Source: Anaeropeptidivorans aminofermentans
GTDB lineage: Bacteria; Bacillota; Clostridia; Lachnospirales; UBA5962
Assembly (NCBI RefSeq): GCF_940670685.1
Contig: NZ_OW711693.1
Span: forward strand, 3,693,331 to 3,757,330
DNA: 64,000 bases
Reading direction: 5' to 3'
Numbering within the stretch: the first letter of the stretch is position 1; each line of letters begins with the position of its first letter. The notes beneath the pieces are model-generated. The model saw only the letters and a program-made list of their open reading frames with translations. It was not told the DNA's origin and did no database searches. Of this stretch, positions 55,391-64,000 are shown one piece after another. The translations under genes were made by a program, and so were the position numbers.

Positions 55391-55600
55391 TTTAAAATCC
55401 CACAGACAGCGGGTTTTCATAAAAGCGGTTTTCTTTCCTAAGGGAAAAAGGTTAAAGAGCATTTCTGTATTCCTTCCCCAGATTTTTGGCTTTGCAAAAA
55501 CCTGGGCATCATGCCTTTGGCATTATTTTACGGCCGGATTTCTTGACCGTTCTGCTTAAACTTCGAATTCTCAGGCGAAACCTCCGTTGATTTTCGATTT
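55391..55600. repeat. Family-C dispersed repeat, longer copy
   Basis: AATCCCACAG, GCGGGTTTTCATAAAAGCGG, TTAAAGAGCATTTC and CCTCCGTTGATTTTCG occur in the same order as at 35953-36066. An extra central segment contains a small hairpin (CAGATTTTTGGC..GCAAAAACCTG). Confidence 0.6.
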
Positions 55601-56064
55601 CAAAACATGCCCTAGAAAAAATTACGATAATTTCTTCAAAGGCAATATTTAAAATTTAACACCCCATTACTGTTACAGGCATATCTTTTTGCCTTATTTA
55701 TCCTGCCATCTGTAAATGGACCTATAGGCTTCCGTAGGGGGGCGATGGCTATAGGCAAACGCCCTCATCGTCCCTATAAGAATACAGCGGGATAAACAAG
55801 AACCTTCGCCTTATTTATATTCGCCCCTCTGTACCTTAAAGCCACTGCCCCTTATTTTAGCTTCAATATACTGATACTCAATAAGCCTGCAAGCTTATTA
55901 AATATACTATTAATTTATGCTGAAAACTAAATAAGTGAAGCTACATTTTTAATTTTAGGGGCTCTTTTTAAATATTCAATAAAGGCGCTTTTTAAGCTTA
56001 TTTTATAAAAAGTAAAGATAAAAAATAATACCAAAATCAGCTTTTAAAAAACGTCTTCTTATAC
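55601..56064. other. Intergenic between mnmG and the rsmG operon
   Basis: Continues a gap of about 900 bases that is unusual inside the oriC cluster. No gene is visible. A TTTTGCCTTATTTATCC/GGGATAAACAAG-like inverted pair spans about 55688-55800, with G+C-richer sequence between. Confidence 0.45.
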
Positions 56065-57945
56065 TTAAGCTTCTCTTGAAAGAGATTTCAGATAAACAAG
56101 AAGGACAGAGATATCCGCAGGGGAAACCCCTGTAATGCGGGAAGCATGGCCCAGGTTTTCCGGTCTTATTTTATCAAGCTTTTGCCTTGCTTCTATGCGA
56201 AGGCCGGATATCTTACTATAGTCTATCGTTTCAGGAAGGAGCTTCTCTTCCATTTTTTTAAACTGGTTTACCTGAAGCATCTGTCTTTTAATATAGCCTT
56301 CGTATTTTATCTGAATATTCACTTGCTCCTGAATATAAGAAGGCAATTGGGGCCTGCCCGTATCCGTAGGAGAAAGCTTGAAATAATCAAGCTCCGGCCT
56401 TCTTATCAGCTCTGAAAGGCCTGCCCCTGTACTTATTTCCGTGCTTTTATAAAGCCTTAAAACAGAATTTGCATTTTCAGGAGATAAAACGACTTTATTG
56501 ACTCTTTTTATTTCTTCTTCAATCAGCTCTTTTTTCCTAAGGAATTTGGCATATCTTTCTTCGGAAATAAGTCCTGCCTGGTAACCCTTTTCCGTTAATC
56601 TGAGGTCTGCGTTATCCTGCCTTAAAAGAAGTCTGTATTCTGCCCTGCTTGTCATCATTCGATAAGGCTCCTGAGTGCCTTTCGTCACAAGGTCATCAAT
56701 TAAAACCCCGATATAGCCTTCGGAACGGTCTATGATAAAAGGCTCCTTATCGTCTATATACATAGATGCATTGATTCCTGCAATAATCCCTTGGGCCGCC
56801 GCTTCTTCATAGCCGGAGCTTCCGTTAAACTGGCCTGCGGAAAAAAGCCCTTTTATATTTTTAAATTCAAGGCTTAATTTAAGCATGGTAGCATCGATGC
56901 AGTCATATTCAATGGCATAGCCTGTCCGCATAAAACGGCAGTTTTCAAGGCCGGGTATGGTTCTGTACATTTGCTTTTGAACTTCTTCCGGCAAAGAGGT
57001 GCTCATACCCTGAACATACATTTCATTGGTAAATTCCCCTTCAGGCTCTACAAATACCTGATGCCTGTCCTTATCGGAAAAACGGACGATTTTGTCTTCT
57101 ATGGAAGGGCAGTATCTCGTTCCTGTTCCCTCAATCACCCCTGCATAAAGAGGAGAACGGCTGAGGTTCTTTCTGATAATTTCATGGGTTTCTTCATTGG
57201 TATAAGTCAAATAACAGGGGATTTGCTCTCTTGAAATATCCTTGTCTTCGTTTTCAAAGGAAAAGGGGGTTATTTTTTCGTCCCCGTCCTGAACCGCCAT
57301 TTTTGAAAAATCCACGGTCCTTTTATCGATTCTTGCAGGGGTCCCTGTTTTAAACCGGTACATTTTAATCCCCAGCTCTTCTAAGGAGCTTCTTAGGGCT
57401 TTGGCGCTTTTGAGACCATTCGGGCCGGATTCCGTTATGACCTCTCCGCAAAGACATCTGGCATTCAAATAAGTTCCAGTTGCGATAATAACGACCTTTG
57501 CTTCATAAATGCCGCCGTTTTCCGAAACTACGCCTTTTATAACGCCGTCCTGTGTAATTATTTTTACAATCTCGTCTTGGATAATATATAGATTTTCAGT
57601 ATTTTCAAGGGTATGCTTCATGGTTTTGGAATATGCGCTTTTGTCTGCCTGAACTCTAAGGGAATATACGGCAGGGCCTTTTCCCGTGTTCAGCATACGG
57701 CTTTGTATATATGTTTTATCTATGTTGCGGCCCATTTCTCCGCCCAGGGCGTCGATTTCTTTAACGAGATGGCCCTTGGAGCTTCCCCCGATATTGGGGT
57801 TACAAGGCATCATTGCTATAGAATCCATATTTACTGTAAAAACCATTGTCTTTTTTCCAAGGCGCGCCGAAGCAAGGGCTGCCTCACAGCCGGCATGCCC
57901 TGCCCCTATTACGATTACGTCTGCTGATTCTCCGCGATAATTCAT
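56065..57945 (-). CDS. mnmG: tRNA uridine-5-carboxymethylaminomethyl synthesis enzyme MnmG
   Basis: FAD-dependent partner of MnmE, modifying U34 of tRNAs reading split codon boxes. The 626-residue protein has [23 protein letters not shown] (FAD site), [42 protein letters not shown], and the two family cysteine-containing regions near [13 protein letters not shown]. It ends in the helical MnmE-binding domain ([19 protein letters not shown]). The ATG at 57945 with an AGAAGGTGG RBS is preferred over the longer frame overlapping mnmE. Confidence 0.98.
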   Translation of the reverse strand: MNYRGESADVIVIGAGHAGCEAALASARLGKKTMVFTVNMDSIAMMPCNPNIGGSSKGHLVKEIDALGGEMGRNIDKTYIQSRMLNTGKGPAVYSLRVQADKSAYSKTMKHTLENTENLYIIQDEIVKIITQDGVIKGVVSENGGIYEAKVVIIATGTYLNARCLCGEVITESGPNGLKSAKALRSSLEELGIKMYRFKTGTPARIDKRTVDFSKMAVQDGDEKITPFSFENEDKDISREQIPCYLTYTNEETHEIIRKNLSRSPLYAGVIEGTGTRYCPSIEDKIVRFSDKDRHQVFVEPEGEFTNEMYVQGMSTSLPEEVQKQMYRTIPGLENCRFMRTGYAIEYDCIDATMLKLSLEFKNIKGLFSAGQFNGSSGYEEAAAQGIIAGINASMYIDDKEPFIIDRSEGYIGVLIDDLVTKGTQEPYRMMTSRAEYRLLLRQDNADLRLTEKGYQAGLISEERYAKFLRKKELIEEEIKRVNKVVLSPENANSVLRLYKSTEISTGAGLSELIRRPELDYFKLSPTDTGRPQLPSYIQEQVNIQIKYEGYIKRQMLQVNQFKKMEEKLLPETIDYSKISGLRIEARQKLDKIRPENLGHASRITGVSPADISVLLVYLKSLSREA

Positions 57946-57973
57946 GCAACCACCTTCTAAAGCATTTAATAAT

Positions 57974-59341
57974 TTATTTACCAAGGCAGAATTCAGAGAA
58001 AATCCTGTCGATAATATCCTCTGAAACTCCTTCGCCCGTTATTTCCGTTAAGTATTTATAGCAGTCCATAAGATCTATCGTAAGGATGTCTTCCGGCATT
58101 CCCATATTGATAGATTCCATTACGTTAAAAAGGCTCTCCCTTGCGTTCATAAGAGATTCTCTGTTTCTTGTACTTTCGACGATTACCGTCTGGCTTCCTA
58201 TTTCCTCATGGATAAACATATTATAGATGGTATCGTAAAGCTCGTTAAGCCCTTCGCCGGTTTTGGCTGAAATTTCCACCACCGGGATTCCCTCAAGGAT
58301 ATCTGTATCTTCCGGGAGCTTATAAGAGCCTATATCTGTTTTATTCAAAAGTATAATCTTAAAAGGGTCCTTTGCTTCTCTTAAAATTTCAATGTCTTCT
58401 TTTGAAATTTCCTCTGTGGAATCCAGCACAAGAAGAATAAGCCCGGCGGTTTTGGCGCTTTCAAGAGCCTTGTGAACCCCTGCAAGCTCTATGGGGTCAT
58501 TTGTCTGCCGAATGCCCGCCGTATCTAATATTTTAAGGGGAAGCCCCTTAATATTCACATATTCTGAAACAATATCTCTGGTAGTCCCCGGAATATCCGT
58601 CACGATAGACCGGTCTTCCTTTAAAACGGAATTTAATAAAGAGCTTTTGCCGGCGTTTGGTTTTCCAAGAATTACGGTTTTGATGCCTTCTTTTAAAGCA
58701 ATTCCGCTTTCTGAGGTTTTTATGAGCTTATCAAGCTCTTCTATAAGAAAAGAAGCATTTTCTTCAATTTCCTGTAAGTTCATTTTTTCAAGGTCATGTT
58801 CCGGATAGTCGATGGAAGCTTCGATATGGGCAAGCATTAACAATACCTTGTCGGTGCATTCCTTTATTTTTTCATATAACCTGCCGGAAAGCCTGCCTAA
58901 AGCCGAACGGTGGGAAAGCTCCGTCCTTGCGTTAATGATATCCATTACCGCCTCGGCTCTCGTAAGGTCTATTCTTCCGTTTAAAAATGCTCTTTTTGTA
59001 AATTCTCCCGGCTCGGCAAGCCTTGCCCCTTTTGAAAGAACCAAATCGAGGACCAGAGAAAGGGCCTTCTCTCCCCCGTGGCAGTTGATTTCCAAAACGT
59101 CTTCTTTCGTATAGGACTTGGGGCTTAACATCAGGCTTATCATCGCCTCGTCAAGAATTTCATTATTTTTAAGTATTTTTCCGTAATAAAGCCTGTGGCT
59201 TTCAAGAGCTGTTACGGAAAGATGCGGCATAAATATATCTTTTGCGATATTTTGGGATAAAGACCCGCTTACTCTTATAATTCCTATGCCCCCGCCGGCC
59301 CCTGTGGCTATGGCGGCAATAGTGTCGGTTTCCCTTTTCAA
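57974..59341 (-). CDS. mnmE: tRNA modification GTPase MnmE
   Basis: A 455-residue GTPase. Its N-terminal folate-binding domain starts [21 protein letters not shown]. The G domain shows [38 protein letters not shown] and LLNKTDIG. The C-terminal CLGK carries the catalytic-like cysteine. It is encoded directly before mnmG, with which it forms the MnmEG complex. Upstream lies a long repeat-bearing gap and then jag. Confidence 0.98.
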   Translation of the reverse strand: MKRETDTIAAIATGAGGGIGIIRVSGSLSQNIAKDIFMPHLSVTALESHRLYYGKILKNNEILDEAMISLMLSPKSYTKEDVLEINCHGGEKALSLVLDLVLSKGARLAEPGEFTKRAFLNGRIDLTRAEAVMDIINARTELSHRSALGRLSGRLYEKIKECTDKVLLMLAHIEASIDYPEHDLEKMNLQEIEENASFLIEELDKLIKTSESGIALKEGIKTVILGKPNAGKSSLLNSVLKEDRSIVTDIPGTTRDIVSEYVNIKGLPLKILDTAGIRQTNDPIELAGVHKALESAKTAGLILLVLDSTEEISKEDIEILREAKDPFKIILLNKTDIGSYKLPEDTDILEGIPVVEISAKTGEGLNELYDTIYNMFIHEEIGSQTVIVESTRNRESLMNARESLFNVMESINMGMPEDILTIDLMDCYKYLTEITGEGVSEDIIDRIFSEFCLGK

Positions 59342-59373
59342 AGCAATACTCCTTTTTAAAATTATAATATACC

Positions 59374-59475
59374 AAGTGAACTTGAAAAATTATATAAACG
59401 TAAACTTGTAAATAGTCTTTCAAGTGAATACCGCCTTATAGTTCATAAACAAGTTTTCAAGTTTGTGAACTATAA
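59374..59475. repeat. Family-B dispersed repeat with strong palindrome
   Basis: AAGTGAACTTGAAAAATT begins the unit. TATAGTTCATAAAC..GTTTGTGAACTATA (59438-59475) is an inverted repeat around AAGTTTTCAA. It overlaps the upstream region of mnmE. Related sequence occurs at 32034 and 52636. Confidence 0.55.
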
Positions 59476-59932
59476 TCCTGAACCTGTAAAGCGCTTTTAG
59501 GCTTATATCCTCTATAATAAACGAATTTACTCTTAAATGCCTAAGGATAAAATCTGCTCCCCAAAACGGACTGTATTTTGCAGGCGCCTGTAATTAAAGC
59601 TTTACTTTAAATTATATAGCCAATTTGCTTTTATATCACTGTAAGTATTTGGCTTTAGAAAATATATTTATTAAAATTAAAAATCGTCTTTTGATTTTAA
59701 ATTTTAATGAATTTTCTTAAGTCTATAATAAATAAACCTGATCTTTCCTAATTTTATTTATCATAGAAGAGAACAGCAAAAAACTTTTGCTTGAAAAAAA
59801 CAGCTCTCTGAGCGGCAAAATTTTTTCCTTCCAATTTTATACTGCGATTTCATTTGAATTAGCTTACAATTGCTTCATAAAAATATAAAGTTTTAAAGCC
59901 TGAACCGCTGGAACTCAATGTTTTTGCAGCAT
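59476..59932. other. Intergenic, AT-rich, no gene seen
   Basis: Part of an unusual gap of about 860 bases between jag and mnmE, which are normally close together. It contains mostly repeat-derived or A/T-rich DNA and no credible reading frame. Confidence 0.5.
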
Positions 59933-60082
59933 ACAGTAAAATAGCCTTAAGGTAATAACAAAAATCTATTCACTGCGGATTTAAAAATACGGATTTCCTT
60001 CGGAAACGGTACATTTTTAACCCCTTATGAATATACGACTTATTACTGTAATTAATTATTTACTTTAGACAGCAAAAATTCA
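59933..60082. repeat. Family-A dispersed repeat
   Basis: ACAGTAAAATAGCC, then ATTTAAAAATACGGATTTCC and TTCGGAAACGGTACATTTTTAACC, then GAATATACGACTTATTACTG: the same inner palindrome and right end as 29636-29773. Confidence 0.65.
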
Positions 60083-60204
60083 TTTTGGGGATTTCTCTAT
60101 AGACTTTAAATGTTTATAGAAAACAATAAGGCCCAAGTTATTTTAAAACTCAGGCCTGGTTTAACATATTAAGATTTAGTAATTAATGTAAAACGGCCAA
60201 GGCC

Positions 60205-60828
60205 TTAATTATTTCTGTTGGGTGATATCACAACATTTCTGAAAGGCTCGTCCCCTTGGCTATAAGTAGTTACATATTTATCGTTTTGAAGGGCCGCATG
60301 GATGATTCTTCTTTCGTAAGGGTTCATGGGCTCTAAAATCACGTTTCTTCTTGTATGTTTTGCTTTTTTAGCAAGATTATGAGCCAGTGTTTCCAAGGTT
60401 TCTTTCCTTTTCTTACGGTAATTTTCAGTATCTAATGTAACGGAGATATAAGGAGCGTTCCCCTTATTTACTACAAGGTTTACAAGATATTGGAGAGAAT
60501 CAAGGGTCTGCCCTCTTTTTCCTATTAAAACGCCTAAATTGCTTCCTTTAAGCTCAACTTCAAGATGCTTGTCGCTAAGCTTTGTGTTTATATCTACCGC
60601 AAGACCCATCAGCAGAGAAACTTCTTTAAGAAAATCCTTTGCGGTTTTTTCCGGATCAAATTTTAAAACAGCCGAAATCTTTGCAGGTCTTCCGCCAATT
60701 CCTAAAAATCCTTTAGAGCCTTGATCAATAACCGTAATATCAACCTTGTCAATTGTGGTGTTCAGATAACGAAGAGCCTCTTCCACTGCTTCTTCGACAG
60801 TTTTTCCGGATCTTTCTATACTATCCAT
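60205..60828 (-). CDS. jag: RNA-binding protein Jag/KhpB
   Basis: A 207-residue cytoplasmic RNA-binding protein with three parts: Jag_N (SIERSGKTVEEAVEEALRYL, residues 3-50), a KH domain with the GKRGQTLDSLQYLVN loop, and a C-terminal R3H domain (NPYERRIIHAALQND, TYSQGDEPFRNVVISP). It follows yidC closely, as in most Firmicutes. KhpB with KhpA affects cell elongation and division in studied relatives. Confidence 0.96.
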   Translation of the reverse strand: MDSIERSGKTVEEAVEEALRYLNTTIDKVDITVIDQGSKGFLGIGGRPAKISAVLKFDPEKTAKDFLKEVSLLMGLAVDINTKLSDKHLEVELKGSNLGVLIGKRGQTLDSLQYLVNLVVNKGNAPYISVTLDTENYRKKRKETLETLAHNLAKKAKHTRRNVILEPMNPYERRIIHAALQNDKYVTTYSQGDEPFRNVVISPNRNN

Positions 60829-60886
60829 TCAATAAAACCTCCAATTAATAAATCTCAGGTTTAAAATAAACCGGCCCGTAAAATAC

Positions 60887-61951
60887 TTAACCCTTGGACT
60901 TCTTTTGATTCACTGCCTTTACAGGCTGTTTCTCCGGGTCTTCACTATTTAATTTATCCTTTGTAATCCCTTGAAGAATAAGCTGCTGAATTACCTGGAA
61001 GATATTAGACGTAATCCAGTATAAGCCGACACCGCCGGGTATCCCTATGGTGATAACACCCATCATGATAGGCATTACAATCATCATCATTCTTTGCTGC
61101 ATTACCATATTGGGGTCTGTGCTCTTGGACTGTTTGTTGGATAAATAAGAAGATAAAAAGGTAGTAAGCACAGAAACCGCAGGAATAATTATGGCAGGCC
61201 AATAAAGCCCTGTGTTTTCCGTAAGCCTTATGGAAAAAAGCTGTTCAACCATAAGCTTATGGTCGAGAATAGACTGTACGCCGCCTACGAATTCACCGGG
61301 AATCCCAGACAAAAAGCTATTCCAATCACTTTCAACAAATTTATTAAATATCCTTACTAAGTCTTCTCTTTCAAGAAGGCTTAAATCCGGCATTCCCTTA
61401 GGGATTTTAGGAAGGGTAATATCGTAAATCAGGCCAACATAATTTTCCGCATAGCCGGGAATTGCCAATACCTTATCGGCAAGATTAAGATAAATATTCT
61501 TTAACGCGGGAATAAATTTATACGGCTGGTTCATGATATAATACATTGCCATAAATATAGGAAACTGTATAAATAAGGGCAGACAGCCGCTTAAAGGGTT
61601 GGCCTTATTCTTAGCGTAAAGCTGCTGTATTTCAGCGCTCATTTTCTGCTGGGTTTCAGGGTCTTTAGAGTCTCCGTATTTGGCTTTGATTTTTTCCATC
61701 TCCGGCTGAAGCTTCTGCATTGCCATCATGGATTTCTGGCTTTTAACGGCAAGGGGCAGCATAAGGAACCTTACGAATATCGTAAGAACAATTATGGATA
61801 TACCAAGGGCATAGGTGTCGGAGCCCATTAAAGAAACCACAATATTATAGATATGGTTTAGAAAAAAACCGATAAATTCCGATATAGGGCCGACGATCTT
61901 GCCGGGGTCTTTTTGAATCATGTTTCTTAAAAGTACAGTAGCTTCAAGCAT
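60887..61951 (-). CDS. yidC: Membrane protein insertase YidC/OxaA
   Basis: A 354-residue Oxa1-family insertase. No lipobox is present and the N-terminus is short before the first helix (ISEFIGFFLNHIYNIVVSL). Core helices follow: LTIFVRFLMLPLAVKSQKSMMAMQKLQPEM with the hydrophilic-groove Arg, GCLPLFIQFPIFMAMYYIM, then IIIPAVSVLTTFLSSYL and GGVGLYWITSNIFQVIQQLI. A roughly 60-residue loop between the second and third core helices is longer than usual. The lysine-rich tail is typical. AAGGAGG precedes the ATG. Confidence 0.96.
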   Translation of the reverse strand: MLEATVLLRNMIQKDPGKIVGPISEFIGFFLNHIYNIVVSLMGSDTYALGISIIVLTIFVRFLMLPLAVKSQKSMMAMQKLQPEMEKIKAKYGDSKDPETQQKMSAEIQQLYAKNKANPLSGCLPLFIQFPIFMAMYYIMNQPYKFIPALKNIYLNLADKVLAIPGYAENYVGLIYDITLPKIPKGMPDLSLLEREDLVRIFNKFVESDWNSFLSGIPGEFVGGVQSILDHKLMVEQLFSIRLTENTGLYWPAIIIPAVSVLTTFLSSYLSNKQSKSTDPNMVMQQRMMMIVMPIMMGVITIGIPGGVGLYWITSNIFQVIQQLILQGITKDKLNSEDPEKQPVKAVNQKKSKG

Positions 61952-62207
61952 TTACTTCCTCCTTGAAATTGAACTATAGGTTTATTGGCAAATTTTTTTA
62001 TAACGAATGAACCGTAGTCAAGCGAAGCTTATTCATTTTTTGGTTTAAAAAAACTGCCCCAAGGGCTTTTCGATTTTATCGCTTAAACTTCATCAAAATT
62101 TAATGAACTAAAAAACAATACCTTATTATCTTAACTTCTAAATTTTACCAGATAAATATAAACTAAAAAGGAAAAAAATCAATATTAAGTATATTTAAGA
62201 ACATTCT
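61952..62207. other. Intergenic between yidD and yidC
   Basis: About 255 AT-rich bases. No gene is visible; it may hold a secondary promoter for yidC. Confidence 0.4.
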
Positions 62208-62420
62208 CTAAGGAACAGGGTCGTATCCGCCTTTACAGAAAGGATTGCACCTTAAAATTCGAAGGACACTTAAAAATCCTCCTTTTATGGCTCCGTATTT
62301 TGATATGGCCTCATAGGCATATTGACTGCAGGTGGGATAATACCTGCAGGAATCAGGCAAAAAAGGCGATATGCATTTTTTATAAAAACGAATCAATAAA
62401 AGCAGTAATTTTTTTAACAT
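62208..62420 (-). CDS. yidD: Membrane protein insertion efficiency factor YidD
   Basis: A 70-residue protein with the complete YidD signature: [31 protein letters not shown] and the end [15 protein letters not shown]. It lies 11 bases after rnpA. It assists YidC-dependent insertion at the membrane. Confidence 0.97.
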   Translation of the reverse strand: MLKKLLLLLIRFYKKCISPFLPDSCRYYPTCSQYAYEAISKYGAIKGGFLSVLRILRCNPFCKGGYDPVP

Positions 62421-62431
62421 ATATACGCCGC

Positions 62432-62773
62432 CTATAATACTTTAAGCATATGATGCTTTTTAATAAGATGCATAACACTTGGGGCTATATCATGAAAACC
62501 TGCATCGGCACAAGAGGCCCTTGCGATAAAGATAATATCGTAGCCTGTTTTTATTTTATCTTCTTTGAGCCTGTAGGCTTCTCTGATAAGCCTTGTAACT
62601 CTGCTTCTGATAACGGAATTGCCCACCTTTTTGCTTACGGAAAGACCAAGCTGGTTATAGCTTTTGTCATTCGGCATTAAATACATCACAAGGTGTTTAT
62701 TGGCAATGGATTTTCCTCTATTATATACGTATCTGAATTGATTATTCTTCCTCAAGGAGACGGTATTTTTCAT
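62432..62773 (-). CDS. rnpA: Ribonuclease P protein component
   Basis: A 113-residue basic protein: [20 protein letters not shown] and the RNA-binding signature [14 protein letters not shown] are present. It binds the P RNA and aids tRNA 5' maturation. It lies downstream of rpmH, with a hairpin between them. Confidence 0.97.
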   Translation of the reverse strand: MKNTVSLRKNNQFRYVYNRGKSIANKHLVMYLMPNDKSYNQLGLSVSKKVGNSVIRSRVTRLIREAYRLKEDKIKTGYDIIFIARASCADAGFHDIAPSVMHLIKKHHMLKVL

Positions 62774-62802
62774 ATTGATACACCTAAACCTATAATTTTA
62801 AA

Positions 62803-62822
62803 AAGGCCACAAAATGCGGCCT
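62803..62822 (-). terminator. Attenuator-like hairpin between rpmH and rnpA
   Basis: On the minus strand AAGGCC/GGCCTT with a short loop is followed by TTTAAAATT. It may reduce rnpA relative to rpmH expression. Confidence 0.6.
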
Positions 62823-62823
62823 T

Positions 62824-63081
62824 ATAGCAAATTCTTCTTTGCGGTAATCTAAATCACAGAGGAAGGGCCTCTGCCGGCAAATCGCGAATCTGCGCAAAGC
62901 CCTTAGGCAAATTCTAATTTGCGCTTATTTTATAAATAAAAATAAGTTTTATCCGCGGATATCGTCTGCGGGCATTGAATCAGCAAATTAAAATTTGCAG
63001 ACATTTTGAAACGAATTTCGATTTACAATAATCCTTAAGGAAAAGCTTTGGACTGGGGCTTATAAGCATAAATTAAATTAT
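62824..63081. other. Intergenic between rnpA and rpmH
   Basis: About 260 bases with repeated GCAAATTCTAATTTGCG / GCAAATTAAAATTTGC palindromes (about 62907-63000) separated by CGGATATCG. These could act as processing or stability hairpins. No gene is visible. Confidence 0.5.
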
Positions 63082-63096
63082 AGCCCCCAAGGGGCT
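63082..63096 (-). terminator. Small G+C hairpin after rpmH
   Basis: AGCCCC/GGGGCT with a CAA loop lies 18 bases after the rpmH stop codon and has an A/T-rich tail. Probably a weak terminator. Confidence 0.5.
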
Positions 63097-63114
63097 TAAT
63101 TTTAGAAATACATA

Positions 63115-63249
63115 TTAAGCTGAAAGTACCTTTCTGCCTTTTAAGCGTCTTCTTGCAAGTACTTTTCTGCCGTTTTTCGTGCTCATCCTCTGTCTGAAGC
63201 CGTGTACCTTGGATCTCTGCCTTTTTTTAGGTTGAAATGTCATTTTCAT
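63115..63249 (-). CDS. rpmH: 50S ribosomal protein L34
   Basis: A 44-residue ribosomal protein: [20 protein letters not shown] begins it and the conserved [19 protein letters not shown] follows. Two ATGs are possible (63249 and 63243); AAGGAGG at 9 bases supports 63249. It is the first gene of the minus-strand oriC cluster. Confidence 0.96.
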   Translation of the reverse strand: MKMTFQPKKRQRSKVHGFRQRMSTKNGRKVLARRRLKGRKVLSA

Positions 63250-63306
63250 TTTTATGCACCTCCTTAAACAAATTGCAACAATATAATATTTAAAGACACT
63301 ATTGCT

Positions 63307-63335
63307 ATTATATTAAATAAACATAATCACGTCAA
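63307..63335 (-). promoter_or_regulatory. rpmH promoter
   Basis: On the minus strand TTGACG, an exact 17-base spacer and a perfect TATAAT, about 60 bases before the rpmH ATG. Confidence 0.85.
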
Positions 63336-63571
63336 GAATAAGATAAAAAAAACTCTTTTAACGAATTGACTTTTTTAAAAGGTAAAAAGACGGAAATAAA
63401 ATACGCATATTATGGAAGAAAGAATTCTGAAATATTAATACAGGCGTTTAAAATAAGGATATTTTTAAAAAAGCAATATATTCCAGTTTGAAATTTGTAT
63501 TGAAATTTTTAAATAGAAATTATGCATGTATTTTTATAATTATCGAAATTATTTTAAATTATACCGTTAAA

Positions 63572-63660
63572 CAAAACTAAAGAAAACTGTAAAAGACTAT
63601 TTTCCGTAGTTAAAAATATAGCTTTTCTTCGGAAACAATACATTTTTGAGTTATTTAAGG
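63572..63660. repeat. Partial family-A repeat near oriC
   Basis: GTTAAAAATATAGCTTTTCTTCGG, AAACAATACATTTTTGAG correspond to the inner palindrome of family A. The outer ends are worn. Confidence 0.45.
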
Positions 63661-63771
63661 CATAGATTTCTTAAGTTTAATAAGATTAACTAATATTTCC
63701 AATTTAAATTTATTTGCTTTTTTATTTAAATTAAGGCAGATTTTTAAAACAGCTTTGAAACATATTATTGA

Positions 63772-63926
63772 TTATCCACAGGCAATTTGTTATTATACAC
63801 ATATATGGTTCCTAATTTCAAAAGTTATGCACAGGTTGTTGATAACTCTGTGAATAACTTTATAATATAAATCCAAAATAGCGTATTTTATATATATTTT
63901 AATGTGGAAAAGCATATTGTGGATAG
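63772..63926. other. oriC: DnaA-box cluster upstream of dnaA
   Basis: Six DnaA-box-like nonamers within 155 bases: TTATCCACA (63772, consensus), TTATACACA (63793), TTATGCACA (63825), TGTGAATAA (63849, inverse of TTATTCACA), TGTGGAAAA (63903, inverse of TTTTCCACA) and TGTGGATAG (63918, inverse). They lie between rpmH and the window end, in AT-rich DNA. An AAAGGAG near 63985 suits an RBS and the final A at 64000 could be the first base of the dnaA start codon. Confidence 0.9.
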
Positions 63927-64000
63927 TTTAGCCTTTTATTTTTTAAAAAATTACGGGAATTTTCTAATTTTATGCGCTTTACAAAAGGAGAGTTAATCGA

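Overview
The window reads as the chromosomal origin region of a low-G+C, anaerobic, amino-acid-fermenting member of the Clostridia, probably close to Lachnospiraceae (inference). Three things suggest this. The right end holds the conserved rpmH-rnpA-yidD-yidC-jag-mnmE-mnmG-rsmG-noc cluster, facing a DnaA-box-rich oriC that stops at the probable dnaA start codon. There is a selenocysteine-containing glycine-reductase-type protein B. There are BMP-type nucleoside transport, mannose-family PTS and S-layer homology genes. Almost every gene from 1.4 to 45.2 kb lies on the minus strand.

Layout. 1-0.64 kb: 3' part of a sensor kinase. 0.9-2.5 kb: two copies of a long palindrome-rich repeat flanking a GNAT gene. 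2.9-15.4 kb: a nucleoside salvage locus with a BMP lipoprotein, an ABC importer, ribokinase, an MFS transporter, a nucleoside hydrolase, an amidohydrolase, and a LacI-type repressor fused to a ribokinase-like domain. 15.9-25.2 kb: a 2058-residue surface protein with SLH domains and choline-binding-like repeats, next to a 7TMR-DISM sensor kinase and a SARP-type response regulator. 25.6-26.4 kb: a decayed IS5-family transposase. 26.9-28.0 kb: a histidine-phosphatase/GNAT fusion lacking its catalytic histidine. 28.6-36.9 kb: an unassigned metabolic locus (two SDRs, an alpha-beta-barrel-like protein, a PanB-like protein without its metal ligands, a DHA2-type MFS, a 5-formyl-THF cyclo-ligase-like protein, a LuxR regulator). 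37.2-45.9 kb: grdX, a GrdE-type proprotein and a GrdB-type selenoprotein beside an FrlB/Gfr-like SIS deglycase, a complete mannose-family PTS, an RpiR regulator and a HAD phosphatase. 46.4-50.35 kb: an rRNA operon with 23S, tRNA-Glu, 5S and tRNA-Cys but no 16S, behind its own promoter. 50.6-52.6 kb: small exported proteins and an interrupted sugar isomerase. 53.0-64.0 kb: the oriC-proximal housekeeping cluster.

The most interesting candidate system is at 37.2-45.9 kb. A Gfr-like PTS would import and phosphorylate a glycated amino acid or amine, and the SIS enzyme would split it into a hexose phosphate and the free amine. A dedicated selenium-dependent protein B would then reduce that amine in a Stickland reaction. 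The selenoprotein is intact only if UGA at 37507-37509 is read as selenocysteine, and a SECIS-like hairpin sits 12 nt after it. A terminator separates the PTS and grd halves, so their functional link is a hypothesis.

Intergenic DNA carries at least three dispersed families of palindromic, MITE-like repeats. All functional calls come from reading motifs and context; no database search was run.
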